Assembly: GCA_020348385.1 (NCBI GenBank)
Contig: CP070750.1
Location: forward strand, 1,373,041-1,437,040
Reading direction: 5' to 3'
From: Candidatus Aminicenantota bacterium
Lineage (GTDB): Bacteria > Acidobacteriota > Aminicenantia > Aminicenantales > Aminicenantaceae
Length of the DNA stretch: 64,000 nucleotides
The notes under the pieces were generated by a model that was not told the DNA's origin, did no database searches, and saw only the letters and a list, made by a program, of their open reading frames with translations. Numbering within the stretch: the first letter of the stretch is position 1; each line of letters begins with the position of its first letter. This document shows, in pieces, positions 17,701 through 26,726 of this stretch. Both the position numbers and the translations under genes were made by a program.

Positions 17701-19641
17701 TCAAAGCTGGAATTTAAATCCTGCATAGGCAGAGAGCCTTGGTGTTCCGTATCCTTTTATCAATTCGTATTGTTGATCCAGGATGTTGTCCATGCGGAGG
17801 TAAAGTTGCATATTCGGGAGAATGTCCCAGGATATGGCTGCGTTAATCAGTGTGAAGGGGGACATCTGAACTCTAGTCGATACCCAATCGATCCATTCCT
17901 GATCATCCCTTGAACCGATGTGTGTCAAGGAGAGGACGACGTGTCCTTTGATCAAAAAACGGAAATTCACGCGGGCCGTGAATTTATTCTTTGGCCTTCT
18001 CAGGAGTGCCTCTCCCGTATTCAGGTCCTTTGCCAGAGTGTAAGAGTAGGATGCAGAAAGGGCGAAATTTTCGGTAGGGTCAAATGCGCAAAGGAATTCC
18101 ACTCCCTTCGAGGACGCGTTGGCAATGTTGATGTATCCCTGTGTGTAGTCATACTCCACCAGATTTTTAAAATGGCTGGAAAAGTATGTACCTCCCAGGT
18201 GGACTTTCCCATCCCAGAGGTCCTGCTCGATTCCCACATCCCAACTGGTAGTCTCTTCGGGCTCGAGGTTTTCGTTCCCGATGGATCCCCAGGCGTTTCC
18301 CGGAGCATAGAGCTGGTAGAGAGAGGGGGATTTGAAACCTGTGCCATAGGTTGCCTTCAGCTTTGTGTTTGACTTTTGGATGAAAAAAGCTGGTGCGACG
18401 CGGTAGGTTGCTGTACGTCCGGATTGGCTGTGTGAATCCAGCCGAATTCCTGTTGTTAAAAAAAACACTCCCTCTAACCTCATTTGATCCTGGATGTAGA
18501 TTCCTGTGTTATGGGCTTTTTTCAGCGGAAAACGGCTCGTGGATGGTCCCCAAACGCTCTCTGAGTGATAGCTAGATTCTCCTTGCTCCTGCTGGTATTC
18601 TGCCCCGAGTGTCAAGGTGTTGGATTTGTGCAGAAAAAGGTTGTTCTGCCAGTCCAGCTTAATCAGACTGCTCTTATACTGGGAACGGTCCGCGTCAAAC
18701 GGGTGTTGTTCATCTGTGGGATTATCCGTATCTCTGTTAGAATGAACATGGGAGAGCGTCCATTTTTGTTCCCATCTGTTTTTGAGGAAAATCCCTCGGA
18801 TGTGTCCCTTTAAATAGAGCGAGTCATATGTCTGGATATTGTTCGGATCGTCTCCGAAAGCGCTGCCGTAATTGTCGATATCGGACTTGGTGTCGATAAA
18901 CCTTGCTGAAAAATCCAGATCAATATTACCAGAAGCTTTGTAGCTCGCCCTGGCGGACAGGGAGAGATTCTTGTACCCGTCTGCCTCGGTGTTCCCCTCG
19001 AGGGCAGCATTGGCCGCCGAAAAGCCCTGGGATGTTTGGGTTGATGCCCAAATGGAATAGTGGAATTTTTCCATATTCCCCGTCAATCCCGCGGAGCCGG
19101 ATAGCGTCCCGTAAGATCCTCCGAGGGAGGAGAGATGAAGCCGAGGCTTTCCCTGACCTTTTTGGGTGATGATGTTGATTACCCCGGCCATGGCATCAGA
19201 ACCATATAGGGGGCTTTGGGGGCCCCGGAGGATCTCGACGCGCTCGATGCCCTCCACTGTGAGGTGGGAGAAATCATACGTCCGGCTGGGTGTGACGGGA
19301 TCATTGACCTCAATCCCATCTATCATCACAAGCGTGTGTTCAGAGTTGGCTCCCCGAAGCATAACGGATGCCGAGCCACCAACAGGTCCAGACTGGAGGA
19401 TGGATAAACCCAAGACTTCTTGGAGAGCCTCGATAACGAACGTTTTTTTCGTCTGCTCCAATTCTTGTTTAGTGATGACTGTCACAGAGGTCGCGATTTC
19501 TTTTACGGGGGTTGCGATACGACTGGCCGTGACGACGATCTCATGCCGGAGATCGGTTTTTTCTGTCTCTTCTTGTGCGGCAAAAAGGGCAAACGGAAGC
19601 AATATTGAAACGAGGACAACGGCTAGGGATTTATTTCTCAT
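17701..19641 (-). CDS. btuB: TonB-dependent outer membrane receptor, probable cobalamin transporter BtuB
   Basis: This 646-aa precursor has a signal peptide (RNKSLAVVLVSILLPFALFAAQ), a TonB box EIVVTASR, and plug-domain motifs LRGANSEHTLVMIDGIEVND and RGPQSPLYGSDAMAGVINII. A roughly 500-residue 22-strand barrel follows. It takes up a large ligand across the outer membrane with energy from TonB. The cobalamin riboswitch just upstream identifies the ligand as a corrinoid. The ATG at 19641 is chosen because AAGGAGG lies 6 nt before it; the frame opens 51 nt further upstream. BtuCDF-type import genes are not in the window. Confidence 0.92.
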   Translation of the reverse strand: MRNKSLAVVLVSILLPFALFAAQEETEKTDLRHEIVVTASRIATPVKEIATSVTVITKQELEQTKKTFVIEALQEVLGLSILQSGPVGGSASVMLRGANSEHTLVMIDGIEVNDPVTPSRTYDFSHLTVEGIERVEILRGPQSPLYGSDAMAGVINIITQKGQGKPRLHLSSLGGSYGTLSGSAGLTGNMEKFHYSIWASTQTSQGFSAANAALEGNTEADGYKNLSLSARASYKASGNIDLDFSARFIDTKSDIDNYGSAFGDDPNNIQTYDSLYLKGHIRGIFLKNRWEQKWTLSHVHSNRDTDNPTDEQHPFDADRSQYKSSLIKLDWQNNLFLHKSNTLTLGAEYQQEQGESSYHSESVWGPSTSRFPLKKAHNTGIYIQDQMRLEGVFFLTTGIRLDSHSQSGRTATYRVAPAFFIQKSNTKLKATYGTGFKSPSLYQLYAPGNAWGSIGNENLEPEETTSWDVGIEQDLWDGKVHLGGTYFSSHFKNLVEYDYTQGYINIANASSKGVEFLCAFDPTENFALSASYSYTLAKDLNTGEALLRRPKNKFTARVNFRFLIKGHVVLSLTHIGSRDDQEWIDWVSTRVQMSPFTLINAAISWDILPNMQLYLRMDNILDQQYELIKGYGTPRLSAYAGFKFQL

Positions 19642-19734
19642 GGAAATCCTCCTTGAACTTTTGCCCCCGGTTAGTTCACCAAAAAAAATCAACCCGATCT
19701 TCCTCCCGAAGATGGGTTATGGTCGGTTTAGGGA

Positions 19735-19885
19735 AGGTCTCCTGACTTTCGGATCGTCCTCCTCCCAGGCCTTCCCATTCTCTTGTTGAGAGAACAGTGG
19801 CTTATCCTGGAAATCGTCCCCGATTACAGTAGCGGGGGCTGTGTCCGCCTTTCACGGACTTCCCTCCCCAGTAAACCGTTGAATT
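19735..19885 (-). promoter_or_regulatory. Cobalamin (B12) riboswitch in the btuB leader
   Basis: Read on the minus strand, the leader contains the conserved cobalamin riboswitch blocks in order: GGGAAGTCCGTGAAAGGCGG, AGCCCCCGCTACTGTAA, the B12-box halves GCCACTG and GGGAAGGC flanking a hairpin, and the closing GTCAGGAGACC. It lies about 95 nt before the btuB start. Binding of adenosylcobalamin should repress btuB expression. Whether control is by termination or by masking the SD is not evident from a clear terminator. Confidence 0.93.
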
Positions 19886-19950
19886 ACATTGTCAAAGATG
19901 AAGACGGATGCAGCATAACACATTTTTTCCCATGAATAAAGGGACGATTT

Positions 19951-20034
19951 AAAAAGGGACGGTTCTATTTTTTCATTCTTAAAGAAATAATCGTTTTTAT
20001 CATTCCTGTAAAAATAGAACCGTCCCCTTTTACT
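19951..20034. repeat. REP-like inverted repeat
   Basis: Two 22-nt arms in opposite orientation (about 19951-19972 and 20010-20031) share the core GGGACGGTTCTATTTT with one mismatch, around a 37-nt spacer. The GGGACGGTTCT / AGAACCGTCCC core is the type found flanking IS200-like REP-associated transposases in many genomes. No transposase gene is present here, so this would be a non-autonomous copy. Confidence 0.6.
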
Positions 20035-20043
20035 TAAATAGAG

Positions 20044-20079
20044 AGGCTGCCTTCTACCTAATGGTGGAATCGGCAGCCT
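20044..20079. repeat. Strong hairpin of unknown role
   Basis: AGGCTGCC (20044-20051) pairs with GGCAGCCT (20072-20079), and the inner TTCTACC pairs with GGTGGAA, leaving a TAAT loop. The stem is long and stable but is followed by TTTGAGGGG rather than a T run, so it is not a typical terminator. It may be part of the adjacent REP-like element. Confidence 0.5.
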
Positions 20080-20620
20080 TTGAGGGGATGGATTAAGAGG
20101 TTAAGGGATCTATGTGAAATCCTTCGCTAAAAGGAGGGTAAAAAAGGAGGGAGTTTCTTGCTTCCTGTTCTCTTTTTTTTCTCATCGTTTTCGTCATTCT
20201 ATATATATATACGCTTGTTTTGGATAAAAAGTTGCTGAATTTGAAAAAAATCTCCCCTAATTTTTCCGATTTTACCGAAAGGCAAAAAAACGGGGCCGGA
20301 TAAGGCGGCTGGAAACATATTTTGACAAAAATAATTCAGGACAGAATCAAACCTTTAGGGATGAGATTGAGTGTAATTATCTGAAAAAACAAAAAATAGG
20401 CGAAAAAAGACTTTTTTTCTGAATTTGTTTTTCCCCCTTTGAAAACCTTTTTATTATTATACCACAAAAAAAAAGCAATATGCAACGATTTTTTTTAAAA
20501 TTTTTAAAAGTGTTACGTTTGTGAGAATAATGACATGGATTACGTATGAAAATTGACGGTTTTTCCCCATTTTTAAAGGGAATGAAAAAAACATCTTTGA
20601 CTAGCAAGGATGAATTTTTG

Positions 20621-20790
20621 CCTAGATTATTCACGAGTCAAGGCCAACCCGACCCACCCAGCATAAAAATGTACATAAATTCGAAAGAATGGTAATCTTG
20701 AAAATGATTTTATTCAAATTGCAGCAATGTCAGGATAAGTTCCTGACTTGCCGAGGGATAAAAGCATCGACTTTTCTTGAATAGCCTAGG
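20621..20790. repeat. MITE-like element, copy B, with nested palindrome
   Basis: This 170-bp element is bounded by 13-nt inverted ends, CCTAGATTATTCA (20621-20633) and its complement with two changes (20778-20790). Its left half aligns with the element at 40114-40224, with shared blocks GATTATTCACG, CCCAGCAT, CATAAA.TCGAAAGAA and ATCGAC. Copy B contains an extra segment with the palindrome GTCAGGATAAGTTCCTGAC (20729-20747), whose exact reverse complement recurs at 29669-29687. It ends 20 bp before the SD of the decarboxylase gene. Confidence 0.6.
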
Positions 20791-20823
20791 TTGGATGAGG
20801 CGAGACATCCAAGGAGATTGGCC

Positions 20824-22233
20824 ATGGATAAGGAATCTTTTCGACAGTATGGGTATCAATTTGTGGATTGGATGGTGGATTATTTTGCGCAAATCGAGGC
20901 ACTCCCTGTGAAACTTCATTTGCGGCCTGGGGAAGTACGCAAGAAGCTTCCGGAAAAACCTCCGGCCCAGGGGGAATCCATGGATAGTGTTTTTAAAGAT
21001 TTTCAAGACATCATCCTCCCGGGGATCTCCCATTGGCAGCATCCTTCTTGGTTTGCCTACTTTCCTGCCAATAACAGTCCGCCTTCCATACTGGCGGAAA
21101 TGCTCACTGCCGGAATCGGCGCACAATGTATGGTCTGGCAGACTTCTCCTGCCGCCGCAGAATTGGAAGAAGTAGTTATGGAATGGTTGCGCCAGATGCT
21201 GGGGTTGCCCGAGGGAATGGCTGGTGTCATCCAGGATACTGCTTCCACTTCCACGCTGGTCGCTCTTCTTTCCGCAAGGGAAAGGGCGACAAATTTTCAC
21301 GCGAATTTAAAGGGAATCCAGAATACTCTGAGGGTTTATGCCTCGGAAGAAACGCATTCCAGCATCGAAAAAGGAGTGAAAATTGCTGGGTATGGCAAAG
21401 AAAACCTTCGGTATATTCCGACGGATGATAAGTTTGCTATGATCCCGGAAAAACTCGAGGAGTCTATTGTCGAGGACAAAAACAAAGGATTCCAGCCTGC
21501 CTGTGTGGTCGGAACCGTAGGGACCACCTCTTCCACTGCTGTGGACCCGTTAGCTTCAATCGGCAAAATATGTCGTCGCCATGACATGTGGTTCCATGTG
21601 GATGCCGCTTTTTCCGGGACAGCCGCCATGCTTCCCGAGAAAAAGTGGATGTTCGAGGGAGTGGAATATGTTGATTCTTTCGTGTTCAATCCGCACAAGT
21701 GGATGTTGACCAATTTTGATTGTTCGGCCTATTTTGTCAAGGACTCGGGGACCCTGATCCAGACTTTCGCAGTGCATCCTGAGTATTTAAAAACGGGCGT
21801 GGATGCCGAGGTGAAAAATTATCGCGACTGGGGCATCCAGTTGGGTCGGCGTTTTCGGGCGCTCAAGCTTTGGTTCGTAATCCGATACTACGGGGTGAAA
21901 GGATTGCAAAAAATTGTCAGGGAGCATAACCGTCTGGCCGAGATGGTCAAGGATTGGGTGAAGCAGGATGAGCGGTTTGAACTCATGGCGCCTGTGCCTG
22001 TGAGTTTGGTCTGTTTTCGTCTGAACGATGGCCGTGATGAGGACCAACTGAATGAACTGAATAAAGAATTCCTCGAAAGATTGAACCGGACAGGAAAATT
22101 GCTCCTGACCCAAACATCCCTCAGGGGAAAATATGTGTTGAGAATGTCAACAGCTGCTAGGCTGACCGAAGAGAAGCATGTACGTGAAGCCTGGGAGCTG
22201 ATCCGATCGACTGCAGGCGAGGTGTTATCATGA
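20824..22233 (+). CDS. Group II PLP-dependent decarboxylase (aromatic L-amino acid decarboxylase-like)
   Basis: This 469-aa enzyme has the group II fold. HVDAAFSG places the PLP-pyridine Asp at about residue 260, and FNPHKWMLTNFDC puts the Schiff-base Lys at 292. The segment EETHSSIEKG contains the His that stacks on PLP. Length and motifs match DOPA/tyrosine/tryptophan decarboxylases, which convert aromatic amino acids to amines and CO2. The ATG at 20824 is chosen for AAGGAG 7 nt upstream. It is coupled by a 4-nt overlap to the next gene. The exact amino acid cannot be told from sequence. Confidence 0.9.
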   Translation: MDKESFRQYGYQFVDWMVDYFAQIEALPVKLHLRPGEVRKKLPEKPPAQGESMDSVFKDFQDIILPGISHWQHPSWFAYFPANNSPPSILAEMLTAGIGAQCMVWQTSPAAAELEEVVMEWLRQMLGLPEGMAGVIQDTASTSTLVALLSARERATNFHANLKGIQNTLRVYASEETHSSIEKGVKIAGYGKENLRYIPTDDKFAMIPEKLEESIVEDKNKGFQPACVVGTVGTTSSTAVDPLASIGKICRRHDMWFHVDAAFSGTAAMLPEKKWMFEGVEYVDSFVFNPHKWMLTNFDCSAYFVKDSGTLIQTFAVHPEYLKTGVDAEVKNYRDWGIQLGRRFRALKLWFVIRYYGVKGLQKIVREHNRLAEMVKDWVKQDERFELMAPVPVSLVCFRLNDGRDEDQLNELNKEFLERLNRTGKLLLTQTSLRGKYVLRMSTAARLTEEKHVREAWELIRSTAGEVLS

Positions 22234-22931
22234 AATTTATGATCGATCCCACAATTTTTGAAACTTTTCCGGGGCTTAATGTTGGAATCGTGAGGGCTAA
22301 GGGAGTGAATAATCACGGGGATTGTCCCGACCTGCAGGAAAAGATCAAAAATGTCCAGGGGAAAATCAGGGATAATTTCGATGAGGGGACTCTGGCTGAA
22401 TGTCCAAAGATTCAAAACTGGAGGAACGCATACACTCTTTTTGGTGCCAAGCCGAAAAAACACCGGAGTTCTGTGGAAAGTCTTTATCGGATGACCTTGG
22501 AGGGAAGAGATTTGCGTTCGATCAATCGGCTTGTGGACATCTACAATTATGTGTCACTCATGCATATGATCCCGGTTGGCGGGGATGACCTGACACAGGT
22601 GCAAGGGGATATCGTTCTTCGGTTCGCGAAGGGAGATGAACCTTTTTTTCCGCTGGGGTCTGACGAGTTACAAACAGCTCGGGAGGGAGAGGTTGTCTAC
22701 GCGGACGAGAGGGAGGTTCTTTGCCGGCGGTGGAACTGGCGGGAGAGTGAAAAAACGAAGATGACAGAAGAAACAAAGGATGCGCTGCTGGTATCGGAAG
22801 GTCTCCCTCCGGTCACAGCAGAAGAAATTAAACTCATTGTCACCGATTTGAGCCGAATGGTGCAAGAATACTGCGGTGGAGAAACTAGCCTTAGCGTTTT
22901 AGGGGTCACCATCAATGAATCGCAACTTTGA
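22230..22931 (+). CDS. B3/B4 (tRNA-editing-like) domain protein
   Basis: This 233-aa protein matches the stand-alone B3/B4 domain of phenylalanyl-tRNA synthetase beta chains: AYTLFGAKPKKHRSSVESL near residues 67-85 and NRLVDIYNYVSLMHMIPVGG near 99-118, both typical of the family. Free-standing B3/B4 proteins are thought to deacylate mischarged tRNA or bind amino acid-like ligands. It overlaps the decarboxylase stop by 4 nt, an association that could hint at aromatic amino acid handling. Its 3' end overlaps the convergent SGNH gene by 33 bp. Confidence 0.82.
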   Translation: MKFMIDPTIFETFPGLNVGIVRAKGVNNHGDCPDLQEKIKNVQGKIRDNFDEGTLAECPKIQNWRNAYTLFGAKPKKHRSSVESLYRMTLEGRDLRSINRLVDIYNYVSLMHMIPVGGDDLTQVQGDIVLRFAKGDEPFFPLGSDELQTAREGEVVYADEREVLCRRWNWRESEKTKMTEETKDALLVSEGLPPVTAEEIKLIVTDLSRMVQEYCGGETSLSVLGVTINESQL

Positions 22932-23630
22932 TCGGACTTTTTCTAACAGAACATCCGCAACCTTTTCGGCTCCTGCCCTGTTGAGATGCACCCCATCTAT
23001 CGTGAAATGCAGGCCTCTTTTAGCTGCTTTTTTTTCTGTTTTTTCTGGGGTTTTGGCGAATAAAGCATCCAAGATCACACGATAAACGCTCTTAGAGACG
23101 TAGGGAGAGGTAATTTTTGAGGCCAACTGGGAGATAAAAGCTTCTCGCAAGTCGACAAATTCAACATTCGGGTAGAAATCGGATAGGGCCCGGATGATTT
23201 TTGAGAGAACGGTCAATTCTTTGTTCCAGTCATTGTTGATATCCTCTCCTATCAATAGAGGCGGAAGTGTGAAAATATGGGTGATCCTGTCCAGCAAAAA
23301 TTCCAATTGAGAATTGTAGTACTCCTGGAATTGCGTGTGGTTTTTCGCCCAAGGCTGTCCCCGCAGGCGTTTGGCCAACAGGAATCGCCAACTGGTCTTG
23401 ACGAAAACGTCATTCACGCCTATCCAGAGAAAGCCTAAATCCAACCCGGGATCCATATCGATCTGATGGAGACGTCGATACAGGCTTATCACCGTGTCTC
23501 CACCCTTGCCGTAGTTGATCAGTTCGTGTTGAGGTAATTTTTGCCGGAGGATCTCAAAATATGAGGCTCCGGTAATTCCCTCGGTCAGGCTGTCTCCCAA
23601 AAAGGCGATTTTAAGGCCGCTTTTATCCAT
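22899..23630 (-). CDS. SGNH/GDSL hydrolase family protein
   Basis: The 243-aa protein has GDSLTEG near the N-terminus (nucleophile Ser about residue 14), NYGKGGDT for the Gly block, GVND for the Asn block and DGVHLN near the C-terminus for the catalytic Asp/His pair. These are the four SGNH blocks in order. There is no signal peptide. Members are esterases or lipases, often acting on acylated sugars. It is the last gene of the run beginning with the M16 peptidases and overlaps the preceding toroid gene by 8 nt. Confidence 0.85.
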   Translation of the reverse strand: MDKSGLKIAFLGDSLTEGITGASYFEILRQKLPQHELINYGKGGDTVISLYRRLHQIDMDPGLDLGFLWIGVNDVFVKTSWRFLLAKRLRGQPWAKNHTQFQEYYNSQLEFLLDRITHIFTLPPLLIGEDINNDWNKELTVLSKIIRALSDFYPNVEFVDLREAFISQLASKITSPYVSKSVYRVILDALFAKTPEKTEKKAAKRGLHFTIDGVHLNRAGAEKVADVLLEKVRSKLRFIDGDP

Positions 23631-24630
23631 AATACTTCTTCAGTACCCTCAGCGCATTCAACGTAACCCATTTGCTGGGTTTTCCTTTACGCTCTATGTT
23701 GACTTGGAAACGGCCGTTATAGGTGTCTTCAAGAGGCCACTTTCCGTTTTTGCCCTGTTTGGAGAAAACCAGATCCACGGCCTCTCGCATTCTTTTATCT
23801 CGAATCTCCAGCCTTGTAAGGATGAGCAGTTGCTCCAGCACATCCGTATCCCACATCCAGGGAAACCAGAGTTTCGTCCATTTGTATTTGGACACTCGAT
23901 CGAGGTTGTGACTTTGCCTGAACACGTGATGTTTTAGGAGGAATTCTGACGCATTCTGGATGAAGAGCTTGACACTTTTTGTCCTTCTTCGTGGAGAGAT
24001 TTCTGCAAGAGCTTTCAGTCCCTTTACCACGCCCAGAGTGCATGTGTGTTTTCCCCAGCACTGTTCGAACCGGTCATAGGGCCAACCCTGGGGAGCGATG
24101 GATACACCGTCGTCGAACCTTTGGTATGTGGTGATCCAGTCGATGGCCTGGCGTACTCGGGGATCATCCAGATACCCAAACCTGATCAGTCCCCAAGTCA
24201 TGTTGCCCGTAAGACAGGGGATAATCCCGCTATGGTATCCTCCCCCTTTTAAGCTCCCTCGATAGGAAAAACCACCGCTTTTCCTGTCCTGAGACCAATC
24301 CAGGATAAATTCACATGTCTTTTGCACATGCTGGTCTTGGGGATCAGCCATCAGCTCAGCAAGGATGATAAATGTCCAGACCGATCCCTTGTACTTGGTC
24401 CGGATATAAAAGTCCTCTGCTTTTTCCCAATATCCTCCAGGAGATTGTTTGGCCAGAATTTTTGGGATCACTCCTGTTTTCATGATGTTATTGCGAGATG
24501 CTTGGACATTCGGTTGAGACACTGGAACCCCCTCAATTTCTGTCAGTGTCAGGTATTGGACGGAAGGATTATTATCCTCTAAAAGCCAGGGGGTGGCGTC
24601 GGCCTGGAGGCGGGATTTCCAGGTATTCAT
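23623..24630 (-). CDS. Alpha/alpha-toroid (terpenoid cyclase/prenyltransferase-like) repeat protein
   Basis: This 335-aa protein is built of helical repeats, with GGYWEKAEDFY, GGFSYRGSLKGGGYHSG and KNGKWPLEDTYNGRF resembling the QW-like motifs of alpha/alpha-toroids. The cyclase DxDD motif is not seen, so a cyclase reaction is not supported. The ATG at 24630 overlaps the GH172-type stop by 4 nt; an upstream in-frame start would lie inside that gene. In this operon a carbohydrate-binding or hydrolytic role is as likely as a terpene one. Confidence 0.6.
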   Translation of the reverse strand: MNTWKSRLQADATPWLLEDNNPSVQYLTLTEIEGVPVSQPNVQASRNNIMKTGVIPKILAKQSPGGYWEKAEDFYIRTKYKGSVWTFIILAELMADPQDQHVQKTCEFILDWSQDRKSGGFSYRGSLKGGGYHSGIIPCLTGNMTWGLIRFGYLDDPRVRQAIDWITTYQRFDDGVSIAPQGWPYDRFEQCWGKHTCTLGVVKGLKALAEISPRRRTKSVKLFIQNASEFLLKHHVFRQSHNLDRVSKYKWTKLWFPWMWDTDVLEQLLILTRLEIRDKRMREAVDLVFSKQGKNGKWPLEDTYNGRFQVNIERKGKPSKWVTLNALRVLKKYYG

Positions 24631-26660
24631 TCGATCTCTGTTTTCCACCGGAGTTGGCCCTCCGGATCCACGAAACGCACGTAATAACCCCAACCCCCGC
24701 CTCCCTGGAGGACTTTTATCAGCAGTGTGTTCCAGCCTTTTTTCAGAGAGACAGGAATGCGATCCTGATCTGGATAGGCTCCCCGATAGGCCGGATTGGT
24801 GTGGATCAACTCTTTGTTGAGCCAGAGGCGGACCCCATCGTCGCTTCCTACCTGCATGAACGCATCTCTTTTATCAGGTGAAAAGACATAAACCAGCCCG
24901 TACACGATTCCTCTTTCACTGGGAGTGATGCGGTTTTCCAGTCTCATGTATCCTGAGGGTTCTGCCTGGATTTTTTCCCAGCGGAGAGGAATATTTCCTT
25001 TGCCTCGGTATGTTTTTTTTGTATCGATTTCTCTTTCCGGAGGATAGGCCGTCTGGAGGAAACTCATATCCGGAGCATTGAAGGGGCCGATCAGATTCCA
25101 ATCGGTGATGAATCTCTGGTCAGAGGGAATCCTGCTTATGTTGACAAAGGCCAGTTCGGATCCGTGAGCCTGTGGAGATTTTCCGATCACTTCCAGTTTC
25201 AGGTGGTTTTCGCCGGAGTATAGACGAACGTTTTTGAGGGTCAACCTGGCTATCTCTTTAGATGGAGAGTACCCTTCAAACATATTCGGTTCCAGTTTTA
25301 TGGTATGGGAACCAACCCTTATCTCTTTGGCCGTGATTTTGCCCATATTTGGGCCTCGAAACAGAAATAAATCGAGATCGTACCGTTCTCCGATGTCCAC
25401 AGCAAATGAAATCTCGGCGGTGGTTCCGGCCTTGGAGTTTTCTGTCGTGAGCACCGGATACCTGGAGCCAGTTTGGTTGTAATAAGAAGAGATAGAGAGA
25501 GAAAGGCTTTGTGCCTGGACTCTCATTCCTGAGAATTTGTCCTTATAGGTTGCGAGCTTTGTCCCTTTGATTTTTTCCCATTTGGGGAAGACAAGACCTC
25601 CCGGCGATGGGAGAGCAAACGGCAGCCTTTTTTCGGCAGATGGCAACCGAGGGTAAGGTTTATGCGGTTCGCTTTGATACCAGTAGGCCACCGAGGAAAA
25701 GAGATCTGAGCGATTGTTGGCATGGCCATGCTCAATGGTGACCCGGATAGACTTTTTGAACGGGATCGGATCGGAGATATGAAAGCGATAAACAGTAGCC
25801 TTGGAGCCCGCCAGAAAATCGGATTCCTGGAGAGGACATCCGTAAAACAGATTCTCGTCCTCCCTCATACCCCAAGCATCGGAGAAGTAATCTTCCGATC
25901 CTGTCCCGTAAAGTGAAGGGAACTCTTCCCCATCCACATAGATCATGTCATCTCCCTCTCCCCACCATCCCATGGTTGTCTGGAGGATGCTGAGATTGCA
26001 GCCCACATAATGGCCTCGGCCGGAAGCTTCACAGATCAGATAGTTTTTACCGGGCTGGCAGGGCATTTCCTGAAGGTATCGGGCATGGAAATAGGGTGTA
26101 TCCTGGGGAAGTTCGGGAAGCTCTCTGTAGTCGATATAATAGTAGAAGGCTCCGACGGGCTGTGTGCCTTCGTTGGTGGCGGTGATGCGGGCGGAATGAC
26201 TAAAAGGCATGTACCAGTAACAATTACGAGCCCTTCCTTCGGAAGAACAGCTTATTGGAAGAGAACTAAGATTCCTGTTGAGCCCGTGTCCCACCCCAAA
26301 AAAATCGCCGATCGGAGATTCCACAGATGGAGAATCCTCTCCATCCCAATACATCTTCACGATGATCTTTCTGCCGTAAAAGGATTCGGCCGCTATGGTA
26401 ACCCATATGTGATGAATGGCTCCGGGCCCATTGATCTCAGCAAGGGTCACTGTTTCACCCGGAAGGATATTCAGCCTGTCTTTGTTTCCCCCTGTTCTAT
26501 CAAAGGAAGAGATGCGTTTGCTGGTGAAGTTTTTGTGCTGTCCGAGATTGCGGAGCCAATCTTGGGCCTTGCACAAGGATGGAATTAGGGATAAAAGCAA
26601 AAAAAGGATCCCGCTTGTCACGAGTTTTTTGCCAAGCCTTTTTGTTTGGTTTGTATGCAT
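24627..26660 (-). CDS. DUF2961 / GH172-type secreted glycoside hydrolase
   Basis: This 677-aa precursor has a signal peptide (LVTSGILFLLLSLIPSLCKAQ). A DUF2961 core spans about residues 40-350 with WGEGDDMIYVDGE and PSLYGTGSEDYFSDAWG, the acidic motifs characteristic of GH172. Known GH172 enzymes cleave fructofuranosidic or D-arabinofuranosidic links. A beta-sandwich region (about 380-520) and a PA14-like C-terminal domain (about 525-677, SDDGVRLWLNKE) follow. It probably acts outside the cytoplasm on a glycan. It lies 66 nt after the M16 pair and leads the toroid and SGNH genes. Confidence 0.82.
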   Translation of the reverse strand: MHTNQTKRLGKKLVTSGILFLLLSLIPSLCKAQDWLRNLGQHKNFTSKRISSFDRTGGNKDRLNILPGETVTLAEINGPGAIHHIWVTIAAESFYGRKIIVKMYWDGEDSPSVESPIGDFFGVGHGLNRNLSSLPISCSSEGRARNCYWYMPFSHSARITATNEGTQPVGAFYYYIDYRELPELPQDTPYFHARYLQEMPCQPGKNYLICEASGRGHYVGCNLSILQTTMGWWGEGDDMIYVDGEEFPSLYGTGSEDYFSDAWGMREDENLFYGCPLQESDFLAGSKATVYRFHISDPIPFKKSIRVTIEHGHANNRSDLFSSVAYWYQSEPHKPYPRLPSAEKRLPFALPSPGGLVFPKWEKIKGTKLATYKDKFSGMRVQAQSLSLSISSYYNQTGSRYPVLTTENSKAGTTAEISFAVDIGERYDLDLFLFRGPNMGKITAKEIRVGSHTIKLEPNMFEGYSPSKEIARLTLKNVRLYSGENHLKLEVIGKSPQAHGSELAFVNISRIPSDQRFITDWNLIGPFNAPDMSFLQTAYPPEREIDTKKTYRGKGNIPLRWEKIQAEPSGYMRLENRITPSERGIVYGLVYVFSPDKRDAFMQVGSDDGVRLWLNKELIHTNPAYRGAYPDQDRIPVSLKKGWNTLLIKVLQGGGGWGYYVRFVDPEGQLRWKTEIE

Positions 26661-26726
26661 ACTTGCCCCCTTTACCTCAATGTCTTGTGCATTTTCTTTT
26701 TTAGCTGGTTAATCCAGGTCGGCACT

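Larger units (their letters stand above)
19886..20620. other. Gene-free A/T-rich intergenic stretch
   Basis: No convincing coding frame is present in about 735 bp between the btuB riboswitch and the next repeat. It holds the REP-like inverted repeat at 19951-20034, the hairpin at 20044-20079, a run of TA dinucleotides near 20200 and long homopolymeric A/T tracts. A minus-strand open frame at 20377-20634 has low-complexity Lys/Phe/Ile composition and no SD, and is not accepted. A small RNA cannot be excluded. Confidence 0.6.

Noticed and set aside
20377..20634. An 85-codon minus-strand frame in the gene-free stretch
   Set aside because: Low-complexity Lys/Phe/Ile composition from A/T-rich DNA, no SD, no recognisable domain.
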